Position numbers and translations under genes: made by a program | IMG/VR virus record: IMGVR_UViG_3300026512_000030 | Span: 1-41,332 of that record | Strand: one strand, 5' to 3' | DNA from: a virus | DNA length: 41,332 bases | Shown: piece after piece, positions 1-8,015 of the stretch | Layout: each line of letters begins with the position of its first letter | Position numbering within the stretch: position 1 is the stretch's first letter | The notes under the pieces: generated by a model | Databases searched by the model: none | The model's input: the letters and a program-made list of their open reading frames with translations, nothing else | What the model was told of the DNA's origin: nothing

Positions 1-12
1 CGTTCAGAATGA

Positions 13-82
13 GAACATATGTTCTTATTTGAGCCCGTTTTATTTTATTAGAACATACGTTCTTAAAACAAACATACGTTCT
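13..82. promoter_or_regulatory. Cluster of LexA/SOS-box-like palindromes
   Basis: Two perfect 12-bp palindromes of the form GAAC-N4-GTTC lie here: GAACATATGTTC at 13-24 and GAACATACGTTC at 51-62. A degraded third copy (AAACATACGTTC) lies at about 70-81. The form matches the known Firmicute LexA (DinR) SOS box, which has a GAAC/GTTC core with four central bases. The second and third copies also sit in a larger inverted repeat whose arms are TTTTATTAGAAC and GTTCTAATAAAA. Which gene they control is unknown, because the gene to the left is outside the window. Binding by host LexA or a phage repressor is inferred. Confidence 0.55.
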
Positions 83-272
83 AATAAAATTATACATAAA
101 ATATACAATAGCATTTTGGTATATTTTGAGCAAATAAAACGCCATACATTATATTTACAATTAGAATGCTAAAAGATGTTAGTATTACTGCATTCTATTC
201 TATAGTAATTAACTGTTATAGATATAAGGGTTAATAACTATAGAATTTTACTTTACATTAAAAAAAGTCCAA

Positions 273-298
273 TAAACGTTGATATTTAGCCATTTATA
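273..298 (+). repeat. Direct repeat copy 1, flanking the origin-like region
   Basis: The core TAAACGTTGATATT followed by an AGCCAT block recurs at 2036-2062 with only a few substitutions, in the same orientation and about 1.76 kb apart. Both copies lie in gene-free DNA, on either side of the repeats, parS and DnaA boxes. The function is unknown. Confidence 0.6.
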
Positions 299-598
299 CG
301 TATTTTTATTTTGAGCTGAAAAGTGGTGTTTTTTACAATAGATAAAGAAAACTTTACAATTGTATAATAAAAGTAGGTATATTATATATTTGATTTGAGT
401 ATAATTTAATATACATATTGTTAGTATTATTATATAATTGTAGTATAAAATATATAATTGATATGGTATTAAAATTGTAATGATATCAATAATGATATTA
501 TTTTAAAATTATAATAGGTATCAAATTGTAATGAGTACAAATTGTAATGAGTACAATTTTAATATTAATACAAATTGTAATAATTATAATAATTATAA

Positions 599-968
599 TT
601 GACATATGTTAATAATAAATTAGTGGTAGATATTATTATATAGTATTAGTAGCTGGTATTAATTTAATTAGTAGTAGATATTAATAGTAAGTAATAATTT
701 AATAATTTAATAATTTAATAATTTATTGTAGTAGTGTTATAGTAAAGTATAACACTATAATAGTTATTGACATATGTTATTAATGAGATTGATTGAGAAT
801 GAGAATAGTTATCAATGATAATAGTTATCAATTAGTATAATGATAATAGTTATCAATTAGATTAAGTGTATTATATATAGTAATACAATTATTGACATAT
901 GTTATTAATTGATATAATGAGAATGAGAATAGTTATCAATTGAGTTAATGAGAATAGTTATCAATTAG
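599..968. repeat. Iteron-like / Fur-box-like repeat array
   Basis: TTGACATATGTTAWTAAT occurs at 599-616, 767-784 and 892-909. Five copies of GAKAATAGTTATCAAT lie at 801-816, 817-832, 842-857, 925-940 and 950-965. The GATAA...TTATC copies form the imperfect palindrome TGATAATAGTTATCA, one base from the classical Firmicute Fur 7-1-7 box TGATAATNATTATCA. They could equally be replication iterons, given the nearby DnaA boxes and parS. A perfect 10-bp hairpin lies at 732-757. No ORF uses this stretch. Confidence 0.6.
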
Positions 969-1409
969 ATATTATATAATGATAATGAATATCATTAACA
1001 CGAGCATATACAAGCAAGTATAAAATTATAGTTGTGTAAATTGATTGATAAAATGTTATAGTTGCGTGTATATGCAGGTAATAGGAATATATACCATATA
1101 TAGTGGTTAGTTGTTGTATTAATATACTATATATAGTGTATATAGTAAGTAGTTGTTTTAGTAATGCATATAATAGTTAATTGATAGATAGTTGATAGTA
1201 TATGTATATTATAATAGTGATATAACGCTTGAAATTGAGTTGTGAGCGTTTATTGTGTGATAGTGATATAGTAGCTGAGTATGATATAAAATTGATTAGA
1301 ATTGAAATTTGAGAGTGTGAAGGTGTGTTGATTGATTAATTGATTGATATAATCTCATTTTGAGATTGATTGATTAAGTGATTGATTGATTGATTGATTG
1401 AATTATAGT

Positions 1410-1425
1410 TGTTTCACGTGAAACA
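1410..1425. other. parS: Perfect parS partition site
   Basis: The 16-bp palindrome TGTTTCACGTGAAACA is identical to the consensus bacterial chromosomal parS bound by ParB/Spo0J. It is embedded in C-poor, AT-rich DNA, where such a CACGTG-centred palindrome is unlikely by chance. No ParA or ParB gene was seen in the window. The site may therefore be served by genes outside the window or by the host Soj/Spo0J system (inference). It lies about 370 bp from the DnaA-box cluster, as expected for a replication/partition locus. Confidence 0.85.
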
Positions 1426-1678
1426 TTAATGTGATATTAATAGGTTGTTTAATAGGTTGATTATAATATTAATAGGTTGATTAATAGGTTAACATTAATT
1501 AAAAGTGTATATTGATATAATTAATAATATTAATAATGTATATTGATATAGTTAAGTTGTATATTAATATAGTTAAGTTGCATATTAATATTATTAATAT
1601 AGTTAATATAATATAGTTAATTATATTATAAAATAATAGTAGCATTATATTGTTATTAGTAGCATTATATTGTTTTCT

Positions 1679-1692
1679 GTAACATATGTTAC
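1679..1692. repeat. 14-bp palindrome GTAACATATGTTAC
   Basis: This perfect palindrome is centred on ACATATGT, a core also found in palindromes or repeats at 13, 599, 767, 892 and 5262. It lies about 100 bp left of the DnaA boxes. It looks like a dimeric protein-binding site, but the protein is unknown. Confidence 0.5.
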
Positions 1693-1793
1693 GGAAATTT
1701 TGGCAAGTTGAGCTCCTTGTTACATAATAATATTATGTTAACCTAAAAGGTAATATATAATAAATTTGGTTGCTATAGCAAGTATTTTTAAAG

Positions 1794-1950
1794 TTATCAA
1801 CAACCACTTATTCACATGTTATCAACAATGTTATTAACAATGTAATGATATTTATTCTCATTTAACCACCAAATACTACATTATATACTCAAATAGTTAT
1901 CAACAGATTGTTAATAAGTGTGTGTATAACTCACTTTCTAGTTATCAACA
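1794..1950. other. DnaA-box cluster, putative replication origin
   Basis: Eight DnaA-box-like nonamers lie within 157 bp. Two fit the canonical TTATNCACA: TTATTCACA at 1808-1816 (+) and TTATACACA at 1921-1929 (-). One-mismatch forms TTATCAACA are at 1794-1802, 1819-1827, 1897-1905 and 1942-1950. TTATTAACA lies at 1831-1839 (+) and 1909-1917 (-). The flanks are extremely AT-rich and suited to unwinding. Base asymmetry switches just to the right, and a perfect parS lies to the left. That this is a functional origin is inferred from box density. Confidence 0.65.
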
Positions 1951-2035
1951 AATTAAAGTGTCGTATAATATATAGTTATATGACATTTTTAAGTATTATA
2001 AGTAATAACGAACGTTCGATAGAACACGAACACTC

Positions 2036-2062
2036 TAAACGTTGATATTCAGCCATCTTATA
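2036..2062 (+). repeat. Direct repeat copy 2, flanking the origin-like region
   Basis: This is the second copy of the TAAACGTTGATATT / AGCCAT repeat seen at 273-298. It is preceded by the palindrome CGAACGTTCG (2009-2018) and followed by two GTTCG half-sites near 2074 and 2100, reminiscent of the SOS-box half-sites at the window start. Confidence 0.6.
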
Positions 2063-2099
2063 GGTGGGGGATAGAAAAAACTATGTTCGGCGTACATTT

Positions 2100-2983
2100 G
2101 TTCGATATTTTGGGTAGTAACCCCACTATAAGCCTAAAATAATATTCATTTATCATATAAATAAAATTATCTAAAATTATCTCCCATTTATCATAATTAC
2201 ATTAAATTAAAATTATCCCAATATTATCCTAATCCCAATACTATCACCCAATCACCCAATCACCCAATCACATTATCCCAATATTATCCCATACTATTAA
2301 ACTAAATAACCCCGCAATCATATTATATTAATCATATTATCCCATCCCAAATTACCCAATAGTTACCCAATAATACCCTAAATTACCCAATTATTACCTT
2401 AAATTAACCTAATATTATATTATACTCTCATTGTATATACATGTATATCATATCATATTATATTATCCAATTAATTACCCAATTATTACCCATATTATCC
2501 AATAAAACTATCATAGCCTACTTATCTCACCAATATCCCATTATATTCTATCATATTAGATTTATCTCACATTTTCAAAAGTTTTCCTACTTACATTGAT
2601 AAAACTCTCATTATTACAATAATTTTATTATTAGACTCTTAAAACTTTATTATACTATTATTATACTATTATTATACTATTATTATGCTATTATTAATAT
2701 TCAACCGTACAAGTAACCGTACAAGTAGTCAACTAAATTACTATTACTATTATTACAACTTGCACATTTAAAGCGTTACAACTTGCACATTAAATACATA
2801 TCTATTCTACATACTCACAATTTATTCTACCTACTATTATATTTATTCTGCATATTCCTACTATCAGTTTATGCATATTGATTTATTATTATATTAATAA
2901 TATTAAAATAACTATATAATATTATACACAAAAAAATAGTATATAATTACTAAGGAATACTCTCATACTCTCAGATAATTACA
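2100..2983. other. Gene-free C-rich tract with short repeats
   Basis: No ORF with a credible ribosome binding site was found. The + strand is clearly C-rich and G-poor here, the reverse of 200-1740, where it is G-rich and nearly C-free. Short direct repeats include three tandem CACCCAAT units near 2247-2271, AACCGTACAAGT twice near 2703-2727, ACAACTTGCACATT twice (about 2755 and 2783) and TATTATAC-type tandem units near 2650-2695. It may be the long 3' untranslated end of the leftward operon (inference). Confidence 0.5.
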
Positions 2984-3022
2984 TACTATTACTATTACTA
3001 TTACTATTACTATTACTATTAT
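2984..3022. repeat. TACTAT hexanucleotide microsatellite
   Basis: At least six perfect tandem copies of TACTAT end four bases beyond the stop codon of the leftward gene at 3026-3310. The length is likely to vary between isolates. No coding role was seen. Confidence 0.8.
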
Positions 3023-3025
3023 TCC

Positions 3026-3310
3026 CTACTCTGTTCTCTTAATTATATTATCAACAAAATTATCTTCTAATAACTCTATCTTTAGTCTATCTAAACTATC
3101 ATAAACACATGTTAATAACACATTCTCATATATATCAAGTAGTCTAACTCCTTCTAAACTTGAGACTACTAAATATTCTTCAGCATTACCATAGCTATCT
3201 TCTTCATAGACTATTGTATCACCTACTTCAATATTATTTATTTTATTAATTAATACCTCTCCAATAATTTGTTTTACTCTTCCTATACTCATACTCATAG
3301 TTATATCCAT
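3026..3310 (-). CDS. Small hypothetical protein, last gene of leftward operon
   Basis: A 94-aa acidic protein of unknown function. The ATG has an AGAAAGGTG ribosome binding site lying inside the end of the upstream gene, so translation is probably coupled. No transmembrane segment or Cys cluster is visible. The sequence alternates short beta-like stretches (NNIEVGDTIVYEED, EYLVVSSLEGVRLLDI) with charged turns. It is the third of three leftward genes sharing the promoter at 4546-4574. A small phage accessory protein is the most that can be said. Confidence 0.7.
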   Translation of the reverse strand: MDITMSMSIGRVKQIIGEVLINKINNIEVGDTIVYEEDSYGNAEEYLVVSSLEGVRLLDIYENVLLTCVYDSLDRLKIELLEDNFVDNIIKRTE

Positions 3311-3311
3311 A

Positions 3312-3869
3312 TTAATTCACCTTTCTATAAAATTGATTGTTTACCATATTACTAATTTTCTCAGTATATACAGAAGGATTATCTTCAATAGAAGTAAGCT
3401 TAAAATGTTCACCTTCAGATATCTCTGCACTGCATTCTTTAAATTTTATTACTTCTGTAGATTTTAATTCAATTTTCATTATTATTTCACTATAATTATC
3501 TATCCTCTTACCATAGTAACTAACAAACACTTCTTCATTATTTTTCATCATCTCTAATGCAGTAATAAAGTCAATCTTTTCATATTTTATTTTATCTCTC
3601 TCCCAGATTAATTTTAAATAATTTTTATCTTGAAATTTAAAATTAAATCCTACTATATTCATTGGATTTAATTCATAAACTTTCATTACATCAGATTGAC
3701 TATAATTTTTCATAGTTAAATTATCATTATAACTATTGGGACTTAACCAACTATCCTTACTTAAAAATTGTACTCCAGCATTAACATATAACTCACCTTC
3801 TCTTGTTTCTAATATTTGTCCTAATTGTAAGTCATTCTTTGTAAAATCTTGTTTAATAAAATTACTCAT
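3312..3869 (-). CDS. Hypothetical phage accessory protein
   Basis: A 185-aa protein, unrecognised. The start chosen is the inner ATG (MSNFIKQDF), which has a GAGAGGAG site eight bases upstream; a longer frame begins six codons earlier but would place that site inside the coding part. The N-terminus (about residues 12-40, 'LQLGQILETREGELYVNAG') resembles a small beta domain. Its pattern (a short 'we ask for a value' strand then a polar helix) is loosely shared with the next upstream gene, so the two may be diverged relatives (weak inference). The segment from 110 to 150 is rich in Glu, Lys and Ile. Confidence 0.7.
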   Translation of the reverse strand: MSNFIKQDFTKNDLQLGQILETREGELYVNAGVQFLSKDSWLSPNSYNDNLTMKNYSQSDVMKVYELNPMNIVGFNFKFQDKNYLKLIWERDKIKYEKIDFITALEMMKNNEEVFVSYYGKRIDNYSEIIMKIELKSTEVIKFKECSAEISEGEHFKLTSIEDNPSVYTEKISNMVNNQFYRKVN

Positions 3870-3913
3870 ATTATCTCCTCTCTTCATCTATTACTAAATT
3901 AAATCTATCACTT

Positions 3914-4477
3914 TTAATATTCATTTATACTCTCCTTTGCAATTTTATCTAAGAACATATCTTTTAAATCATCTATTAATAATGGTCTATCATATGGAAG
4001 AAAATTTAATTCATAGTCGAATAAACTGTTTATTCTTACCATTCCTCCTTTTCCCATCCATACATAATTTTCATTTTTAGTAGGCTTATTAACATATAGA
4101 TATACCAATTTTTCGTATCTATCTTTAGCTACATATTTAAATTTACTACTAATCACTCCTAAAAAATTATAAAACTCTACAGGTATTTCAATAGGCTCAT
4201 TAGGCTCTTCATACTCCACAAATCTAAATGATATAATATCACTACTTTTGTAATTTGAATACTTATTCTCTGTTAAACTGTACAATAGTCCTCTTCTAAT
4301 AGTGAATACTTCTTTACTGTTCTCAGGGTATCCTACTATTTGATACTGTTCACCTTCTGTTAATTGCTCAAAAGGATATAACTTACTGTCATTCTCATTC
4401 TCATTCTCATTCTTACTCTCCATTAATGCAGTTCTGCCATTTCCACATGTGCCCCAAGTAATTCCACTCCAACTCAT
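3914..4477 (-). CDS. Hypothetical phage accessory protein, first gene of operon
   Basis: A 187-aa protein of unknown function. The start is supported by AAGGAGATG at a good distance from the ATG, and the promoter at 4546-4574 lies about 70 bp upstream. A short simple repeat of Glu-Asn pairs (residues 24-29) follows a Gly/Trp/Cys-containing N-terminus. The middle part ('LTEGEQYQIVGY', 'GLLYSLTENKYSNYKSSDIISF') resembles in layout the protein encoded just downstream. It is monocistronic with the next two genes, with gaps of at most about 45 bases. Confidence 0.7.
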   Translation of the reverse strand: MSWSGITWGTCGNGRTALMESKNENENENDSKLYPFEQLTEGEQYQIVGYPENSKEVFTIRRGLLYSLTENKYSNYKSSDIISFRFVEYEEPNEPIEIPVEFYNFLGVISSKFKYVAKDRYEKLVYLYVNKPTKNENYVWMGKGGMVRINSLFDYELNFLPYDRPLLIDDLKDMFLDKIAKESINEY

Positions 4478-4545
4478 ACTATCTCATCTCCTTATTCAAT
4501 ATCTCAAATCATCTTCATATAATCACCCTTTGTAATTACTCTCAT

Positions 4546-4574
4546 AGTATATCATATCCTTATTATATTGTCAA
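4546..4574 (-). promoter_or_regulatory. Sigma-A-type promoter for the leftward operon 4477-3026
   Basis: On the minus strand, TTGACA (4574-4569) is followed after exactly 17 bases by TATACT (4551-4546), preceded by TGA to give an extended -10. It is the only consensus promoter seen upstream of the three leftward genes. Confidence 0.8.
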
Positions 4575-4616
4575 GAAAATTTATATTTAATTGTTATATC
4601 TACTCTAATTATCAAA

Positions 4617-4711
4617 CAAGCTCGAAAAACGCCCATAGAGACATTTTATCTGTTAAGAGACCTAATACACCTGTAACGTCTAAAAAGCTCTAGAAATTGA
4701 TTGTAGGACGT
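4617..4711 (+). other. Spaced repeat element, copy A
   Basis: Three boxes in order: CAAGCTCGAAAA (4617-4628), TAAAAAGCTCTAGAAAT (4681-4697) and AGGACGT (4705-4711). Copy B at 14474-14568 has the same three boxes with identical gaps of 52 and 7 bases, although the gap sequences differ. In copy A, ACGTC (about 4676-4680) can pair with GACGT (4707-4711) around the middle box. Conserved boxes at fixed spacing suggest a structured RNA or a multi-contact protein site. The type is not recognised. Confidence 0.6.
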
Positions 4712-5418
4712 CATAGCACTATATATGAGATTATTCATACACTCAAAGTAACTGTTATTATATAGTTAAAGTGATAAAATAATAATAAAATAATATAAAA
4801 TAGTAGTAAAAATCTCAAAAATAGGGGTTAATTTTAAGTGTTTTCCTATTAAAAGAGGGGAGGGTTATTTTAAACTATTATATAGATAAAATAATTAATA
4901 ACCTAAAGTATAGTAATATACACAAAGTTTATTATATTTTATAATATTTAGTTAATTTATTTTTTAAAATTAATAAGCAATAATTTCCCCATAAATTAAG
5001 GGTATTTTGAAATATAATTTTGATAAAATTACTTACTAAAATGTACTATATTTTACCTTAAAATTGCCTTAATTTTACCTTAAAATACGTCTTAAAATAT
5101 ACCCCATAGGGAGAAAAGTATTAGGGTATAAATTTGACGTTTTTAAAAACAGCTAAAATTACGCATTTCTTGATAAAAATTAACGAAAATTATTATTAAA
5201 TAAACTTAAAAGATAAGTATATTACTTAATTTATTAATACATATCGTATTTATTGAATGTATGACATATGTCACATGTAGGATTTTGTACTATTTTCGAA
5301 AAGATGTTGATATATAAACATTAGTATTTTTTAACAGTATAAATACCACAATATATATCGGGATATTAATTTATAAACGAAATTGCCTTATACATAAGAA
5401 AAATAAATTTATTCATTG
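4712..5418. other. Gene-free AT-rich region
   Basis: No credible gene was found. The region contains a 14-base direct repeat TTTTACCTTAAAAT (5051-5064 and 5073-5086, 22 bases apart), a possible hairpin TATACCC/GGGTATA (5098-5104 with 5124-5130) and the perfect palindrome TGACATATGTCA (5262-5273). It separates the divergent leftward operon and rightward gene train and may hold their control sites. Confidence 0.45.
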
Positions 5419-5447
5419 TTGACTTTAAATTATTACTATGATATAAT
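5419..5447 (+). promoter_or_regulatory. Promoter of the small-gene train
   Basis: TTGACT (5419-5424), a 17-base spacer and TATAAT (5442-5447) preceded by TGA. It lies about 50 bases upstream of the first gene (5498) and is the only strong promoter seen for the 5498-9814 train. Confidence 0.8.
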
Positions 5448-5497
5448 ATATTTATAAATGAGATAATAAATAAGAATTTACCAAGGAGGTGATATTT

Positions 5498-5728
5498 ATG
5501 AAGTATGATTTAAATAATGTAAAAATATATGCTTACATTAAAGAATATAATAAATCAATACTTGTAGAAAGAATTAATTTTGATTGTAAGACTGTAGAAG
5601 TTGATTTATCAAATGGTAATAGTGATTATTGGGAATTTGATTTTGATGAAGTTGAGATTGAATTAACAATAACAGAAAAGTATAATAATAAAACTATAAG
5701 AGTAAACTTAAAAGGAGATGATGATTAA
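5498..5728 (+). CDS. Small hypothetical protein, first of accessory train
   Basis: A 76-aa acidic protein with predicted beta character ('VEVDLSNGNSDYWEFDFDEV'). The start is the ATG at 5498 with AAGGAGG eight bases upstream; a GTG three codons earlier overlaps that site and is unlikely. Its stop overlaps the start of the next gene in a TAATG, so the two are translationally coupled. The function is unknown. Confidence 0.75.
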   Translation: MKYDLNNVKIYAYIKEYNKSILVERINFDCKTVEVDLSNGNSDYWEFDFDEVEIELTITEKYNNKTIRVNLKGDDD

Positions 5729-6222
5729 TGGGAATGTACACAGGAATTAGATTTAAGGGTATCGTTAAAAAAGAGTTTAGAAGTGAATTTGAGAGAATAG
5801 CATATGGTGGTGAATGGGATGAGCACTCTGATGAAAAATTTATAGAATTTTCAAAAGTGGATAGAGCTGGATTTATACCTTGTGGAATGTCATGTTATAT
5901 GCCAGATGAGTGGGAAAAAGATTATATTAACAGTAAAGGTGAGAAAGAAATTGATTTTGCTAATTATTATAAACAAGTGGCTACAAATGGATTTAATAGA
6001 ACTTATGATGAGAATACAGGATATTGGAGTTTCCAATGTAGTCTTAAAAATTATAGTTGTACGATAGAAAGTTTCTTTGAGTTATTACCATATTTTATAG
6101 AGTCAATTGAACATCTTGAGTATTTCTATGAAGAATGGCAATATAGTGAAAAATATGAATTAATCAATGGTGAAGTAATTTGTACTAATGAAGAGTTTAT
6201 TAATTATGGAGATGATAAGTAA
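5728..6222 (+). CDS. Conserved phage hypothetical protein
   Basis: A 164-aa protein beginning MGMYTGIRFKG, a start seen in many Firmicute phage hypothetical proteins (recalled, not searched). It is rich in Trp, Tyr and acidic residues, with three Cys in the centre (residues 52-56 and about 104-111) but no clear zinc motif. It starts in a TAATG overlap with the previous stop. The GGAGATGATAA at its 3' end serves as the ribosome binding site of the following gene. No biochemical role can be assigned. Confidence 0.75.
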   Translation: MGMYTGIRFKGIVKKEFRSEFERIAYGGEWDEHSDEKFIEFSKVDRAGFIPCGMSCYMPDEWEKDYINSKGEKEIDFANYYKQVATNGFNRTYDENTGYWSFQCSLKNYSCTIESFFELLPYFIESIEHLEYFYEEWQYSEKYELINGEVICTNEEFINYGDDK

Positions 6223-6779
6223 TGAATACTATGAGAGAAACAATTTTAAAAACCAGAGAGTATTTAGATTATATTGAAGAACATTATGATAATGTGCAAT
6301 TAGCTTGGCAAATAGTACAGGATAAATGTAAAGATGAATTTTTTATTTATGATGATTTTTACTTTAATATTCTTAATGGACAGATTGAAAGACATGACCT
6401 TAGTAAATTATCACATTATGAATTTGTACAGTATAGACGTAATTTCTTTCCAACAGAGTTAGAAAAGAGTCCTGATAGCAATAAACATTTAACTGGAGTG
6501 TTATTTAATAAAGCTTGGGAAAGTCATAAAACTATGAACTCACATCATTGGCAAAATTGGACTAATAAAACTCATGTTACTTTTCTAAAAGAACGAGAGA
6601 TAGATTGTGTCCATATGATAATAGATTGGATTGCTATGGGAATTAAATTTAATGATACTGCATTAGAATATTATTTAAGTGTCAAAGATGAAATTAATTT
6701 ATCTGAAGAAGAAGATAGATTTGTAATGAGAATATTAAATTTAGTATATAATTATGGAGATGATAACAATGAAAAATAA
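6222..6779 (+). CDS. DUF5662 family protein
   Basis: A 185-aa protein with the marks of the DUF5662 family common in Firmicute phages: an N-terminal helix, then HDLSKLSHYEF (about residue 58), a FFPTELE turn, AWESH, the strongly conserved HHWQNW (about 108-113) and CVHMIIDWIAMGIKF (about 130). The His/Asp pattern recalls HD-type metal sites, but catalysis is not established for the family. The start overlaps the upstream stop (TAATG), and the 3' end overlaps the next gene by 11 bases. Confidence 0.8.
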   Translation: MNTMRETILKTREYLDYIEEHYDNVQLAWQIVQDKCKDEFFIYDDFYFNILNGQIERHDLSKLSHYEFVQYRRNFFPTELEKSPDSNKHLTGVLFNKAWESHKTMNSHHWQNWTNKTHVTFLKEREIDCVHMIIDWIAMGIKFNDTALEYYLSVKDEINLSEEEDRFVMRILNLVYNYGDDNNEK

Positions 6780-7209
6780 AACAAAAGAATTTTGTAAATT
6801 AATTGGAGTAGAATATGAAAAGCCATTTAGAATAAAATTCCTACCTCAAAATTCCCATGAACGTCAAATTGGGAAAAATAAATTAAAAGAATTAGAGAAG
6901 AAATATTATGTAATTGGAGAGAATGGGATATATGAAGGAGATGAATATTATCAGTGCTATGTTGATAAGGATACAATAAGTGTATTAGAAAATTTAATAA
7001 TAGGCTATGCTACTGTAGTCAAAGAGTTGTTTAAACCTGAATTAAATGAAGAATATTATGTAGTGGACAAAATGCTAGGTAAGGGATATTTTCGCACTAA
7101 AAACATAGGTCTAGCTCTTGATAAAAGAATAATCAAATATAGTATTATAGCTAAAACAGAAGAGGAAATTATTGAGTTAAGAAATCAACAAGAATGGTGG
7201 GAGGAATAG
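6769..7209 (+). CDS. Hypothetical accessory protein
   Basis: A 146-aa protein using the ATG at 6769, with GGAG nine bases upstream; in-frame ATGs further upstream coincide with the ribosome binding site. The N-terminus 'KNKTKEFCKLIGVEYEKPFRI' followed by Tyr-rich beta stretches is typical of clostridial phage early proteins that begin with a short helix naming a cofactor-free small domain. The sequence resembles in outline that of the following gene (helix, 'VGxxYxxPF/RIxV', then beta strands), so they may be distant relatives. The function is unknown. Confidence 0.7.
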   Translation: MKNKTKEFCKLIGVEYEKPFRIKFLPQNSHERQIGKNKLKELEKKYYVIGENGIYEGDEYYQCYVDKDTISVLENLIIGYATVVKELFKPELNEEYYVVDKMLGKGYFRTKNIGLALDKRIIKYSIIAKTEEEIIELRNQQEWWEE

Positions 7210-7210
7210 T

Positions 7211-7597
7211 ATGAGAATAAAACCAGAAGAAATTTATGCAATGGTAGGGTTAAAAGTAGGGGATAGAATAAATGTTAAAGGCAAAAAAGATAATCCTTTT
7301 ACAGTAGATGAATACGATTTAAAAAGTGCAAGAAAATTTCCATACTCAATTGGTTTGTTAACAATCGACTTTGAGAAGGTTGAGAGTAAGATATGGAATA
7401 TTAAAGATATAAAAAGAGGTAATAAATATTATTATATTATTAATGGATTAGAAATATGCGAAGGGATATTTTCACAGTTTGGTAATGAAAAATGGTTAAT
7501 TGAAAATGGAGTTGTTTTTAAAAAAGAAAAATATGCAGAAAAATACCTTGAAAAGTTGATTGAGTTTAATGAGAATTATAAGAAGGAGTGTGAATAG
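7211..7597 (+). CDS. Hypothetical accessory protein
   Basis: A 128-aa basic protein beginning 'MRIKPEEIYAMVGLKVGDRINVKG', which looks like a small beta barrel (about residues 1-60) followed by an 'IKRGNKYYYIINGLEI' hairpin and a C-terminal Lys/Glu helix. It ends YKKECE because its last codons contain the AAGGAGTGTGA ribosome-binding box used by the next gene. The function is not known. Confidence 0.7.
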   Translation: MRIKPEEIYAMVGLKVGDRINVKGKKDNPFTVDEYDLKSARKFPYSIGLLTIDFEKVESKIWNIKDIKRGNKYYYIINGLEICEGIFSQFGNEKWLIENGVVFKKEKYAEKYLEKLIEFNENYKKECE

Positions 7598-7840
7598 ATG
7601 ATGATTTCACAATATAAAAAAATAAGTTTTAAAGAAGCTTTTAAAATTATATCAAATTATAAAAATGGTGATGAAAACGAAATTTATATAGTTGAAGAAG
7701 GTGAATTTAAAGCTTTAATAAAAGGATATATATGCAATTTTATAATATATGCTCCATTATGTTTAAAAGAAAATAAAACTTTGATATATGAGTTTAGCGA
7801 CCTTATAGACGAACAATTATATAAGAAGGAGTGTGAGTAA
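7598..7840 (+). CDS. Small hypothetical protein
   Basis: An 80-aa protein starting at a double ATG directly after the previous stop. 'KISFKEAFKIISNYKNGDENEIYI' suggests a helix-hairpin unit. It ends in YKKECE, again encoding the AAGGAGTGTGA box for the following gene. The C-terminus is nearly identical to those of its neighbours only because of this shared box. The function is unknown. Confidence 0.65.
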   Translation: MMISQYKKISFKEAFKIISNYKNGDENEIYIVEEGEFKALIKGYICNFIIYAPLCLKENKTLIYEFSDLIDEQLYKKECE

Positions 7841-7841
7841 A

Positions 7842-8015
7842 ATGTGGGAAAGTTTTATGTATTTCAATTCAATAATTGCCAATTTACATTCAAATTTAGG
7901 TCAATCAAAATATAGAAAACGTTGTATAATTTGCGGTGAATGGTTTAATACAAGAGAAATTGACGGAAATAAATGTCCTGAATGTGTGAAAGAATATAAG
8001 AAGGAGCGTGAGTAA
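7842..8015 (+). CDS. Small zinc-ribbon-like protein
   Basis: A 57-aa protein from the ATG at 7842; a GTG three codons upstream overlaps the ribosome binding region. The C-terminal half carries CIICGEWF and CPEC, two CxxC pairs about 18 residues apart, the arrangement of a zinc ribbon. The N-terminal 25 residues are hydrophobic and aromatic. It could bind nucleic acid or protein partners; the zinc site itself is inferred from spacing. It ends KKERE through the shared junction box. Confidence 0.65.
   Translation: MWESFMYFNSIIANLHSNLGQSKYRKRCIICGEWFNTREIDGNKCPECVKEYKKERE

Noticed and set aside
2984-3022. CRISPR or integration repeat
   Set aside because: The units are a six-base microsatellite without spacers. 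No CRISPR-like repeat-spacer pattern was found in the window.
5882-6067. 61-codon rightward ORF within the 5728-6222 gene
   Set aside because: It overlaps entirely with a better-supported gene in another frame and lacks a ribosome binding site.
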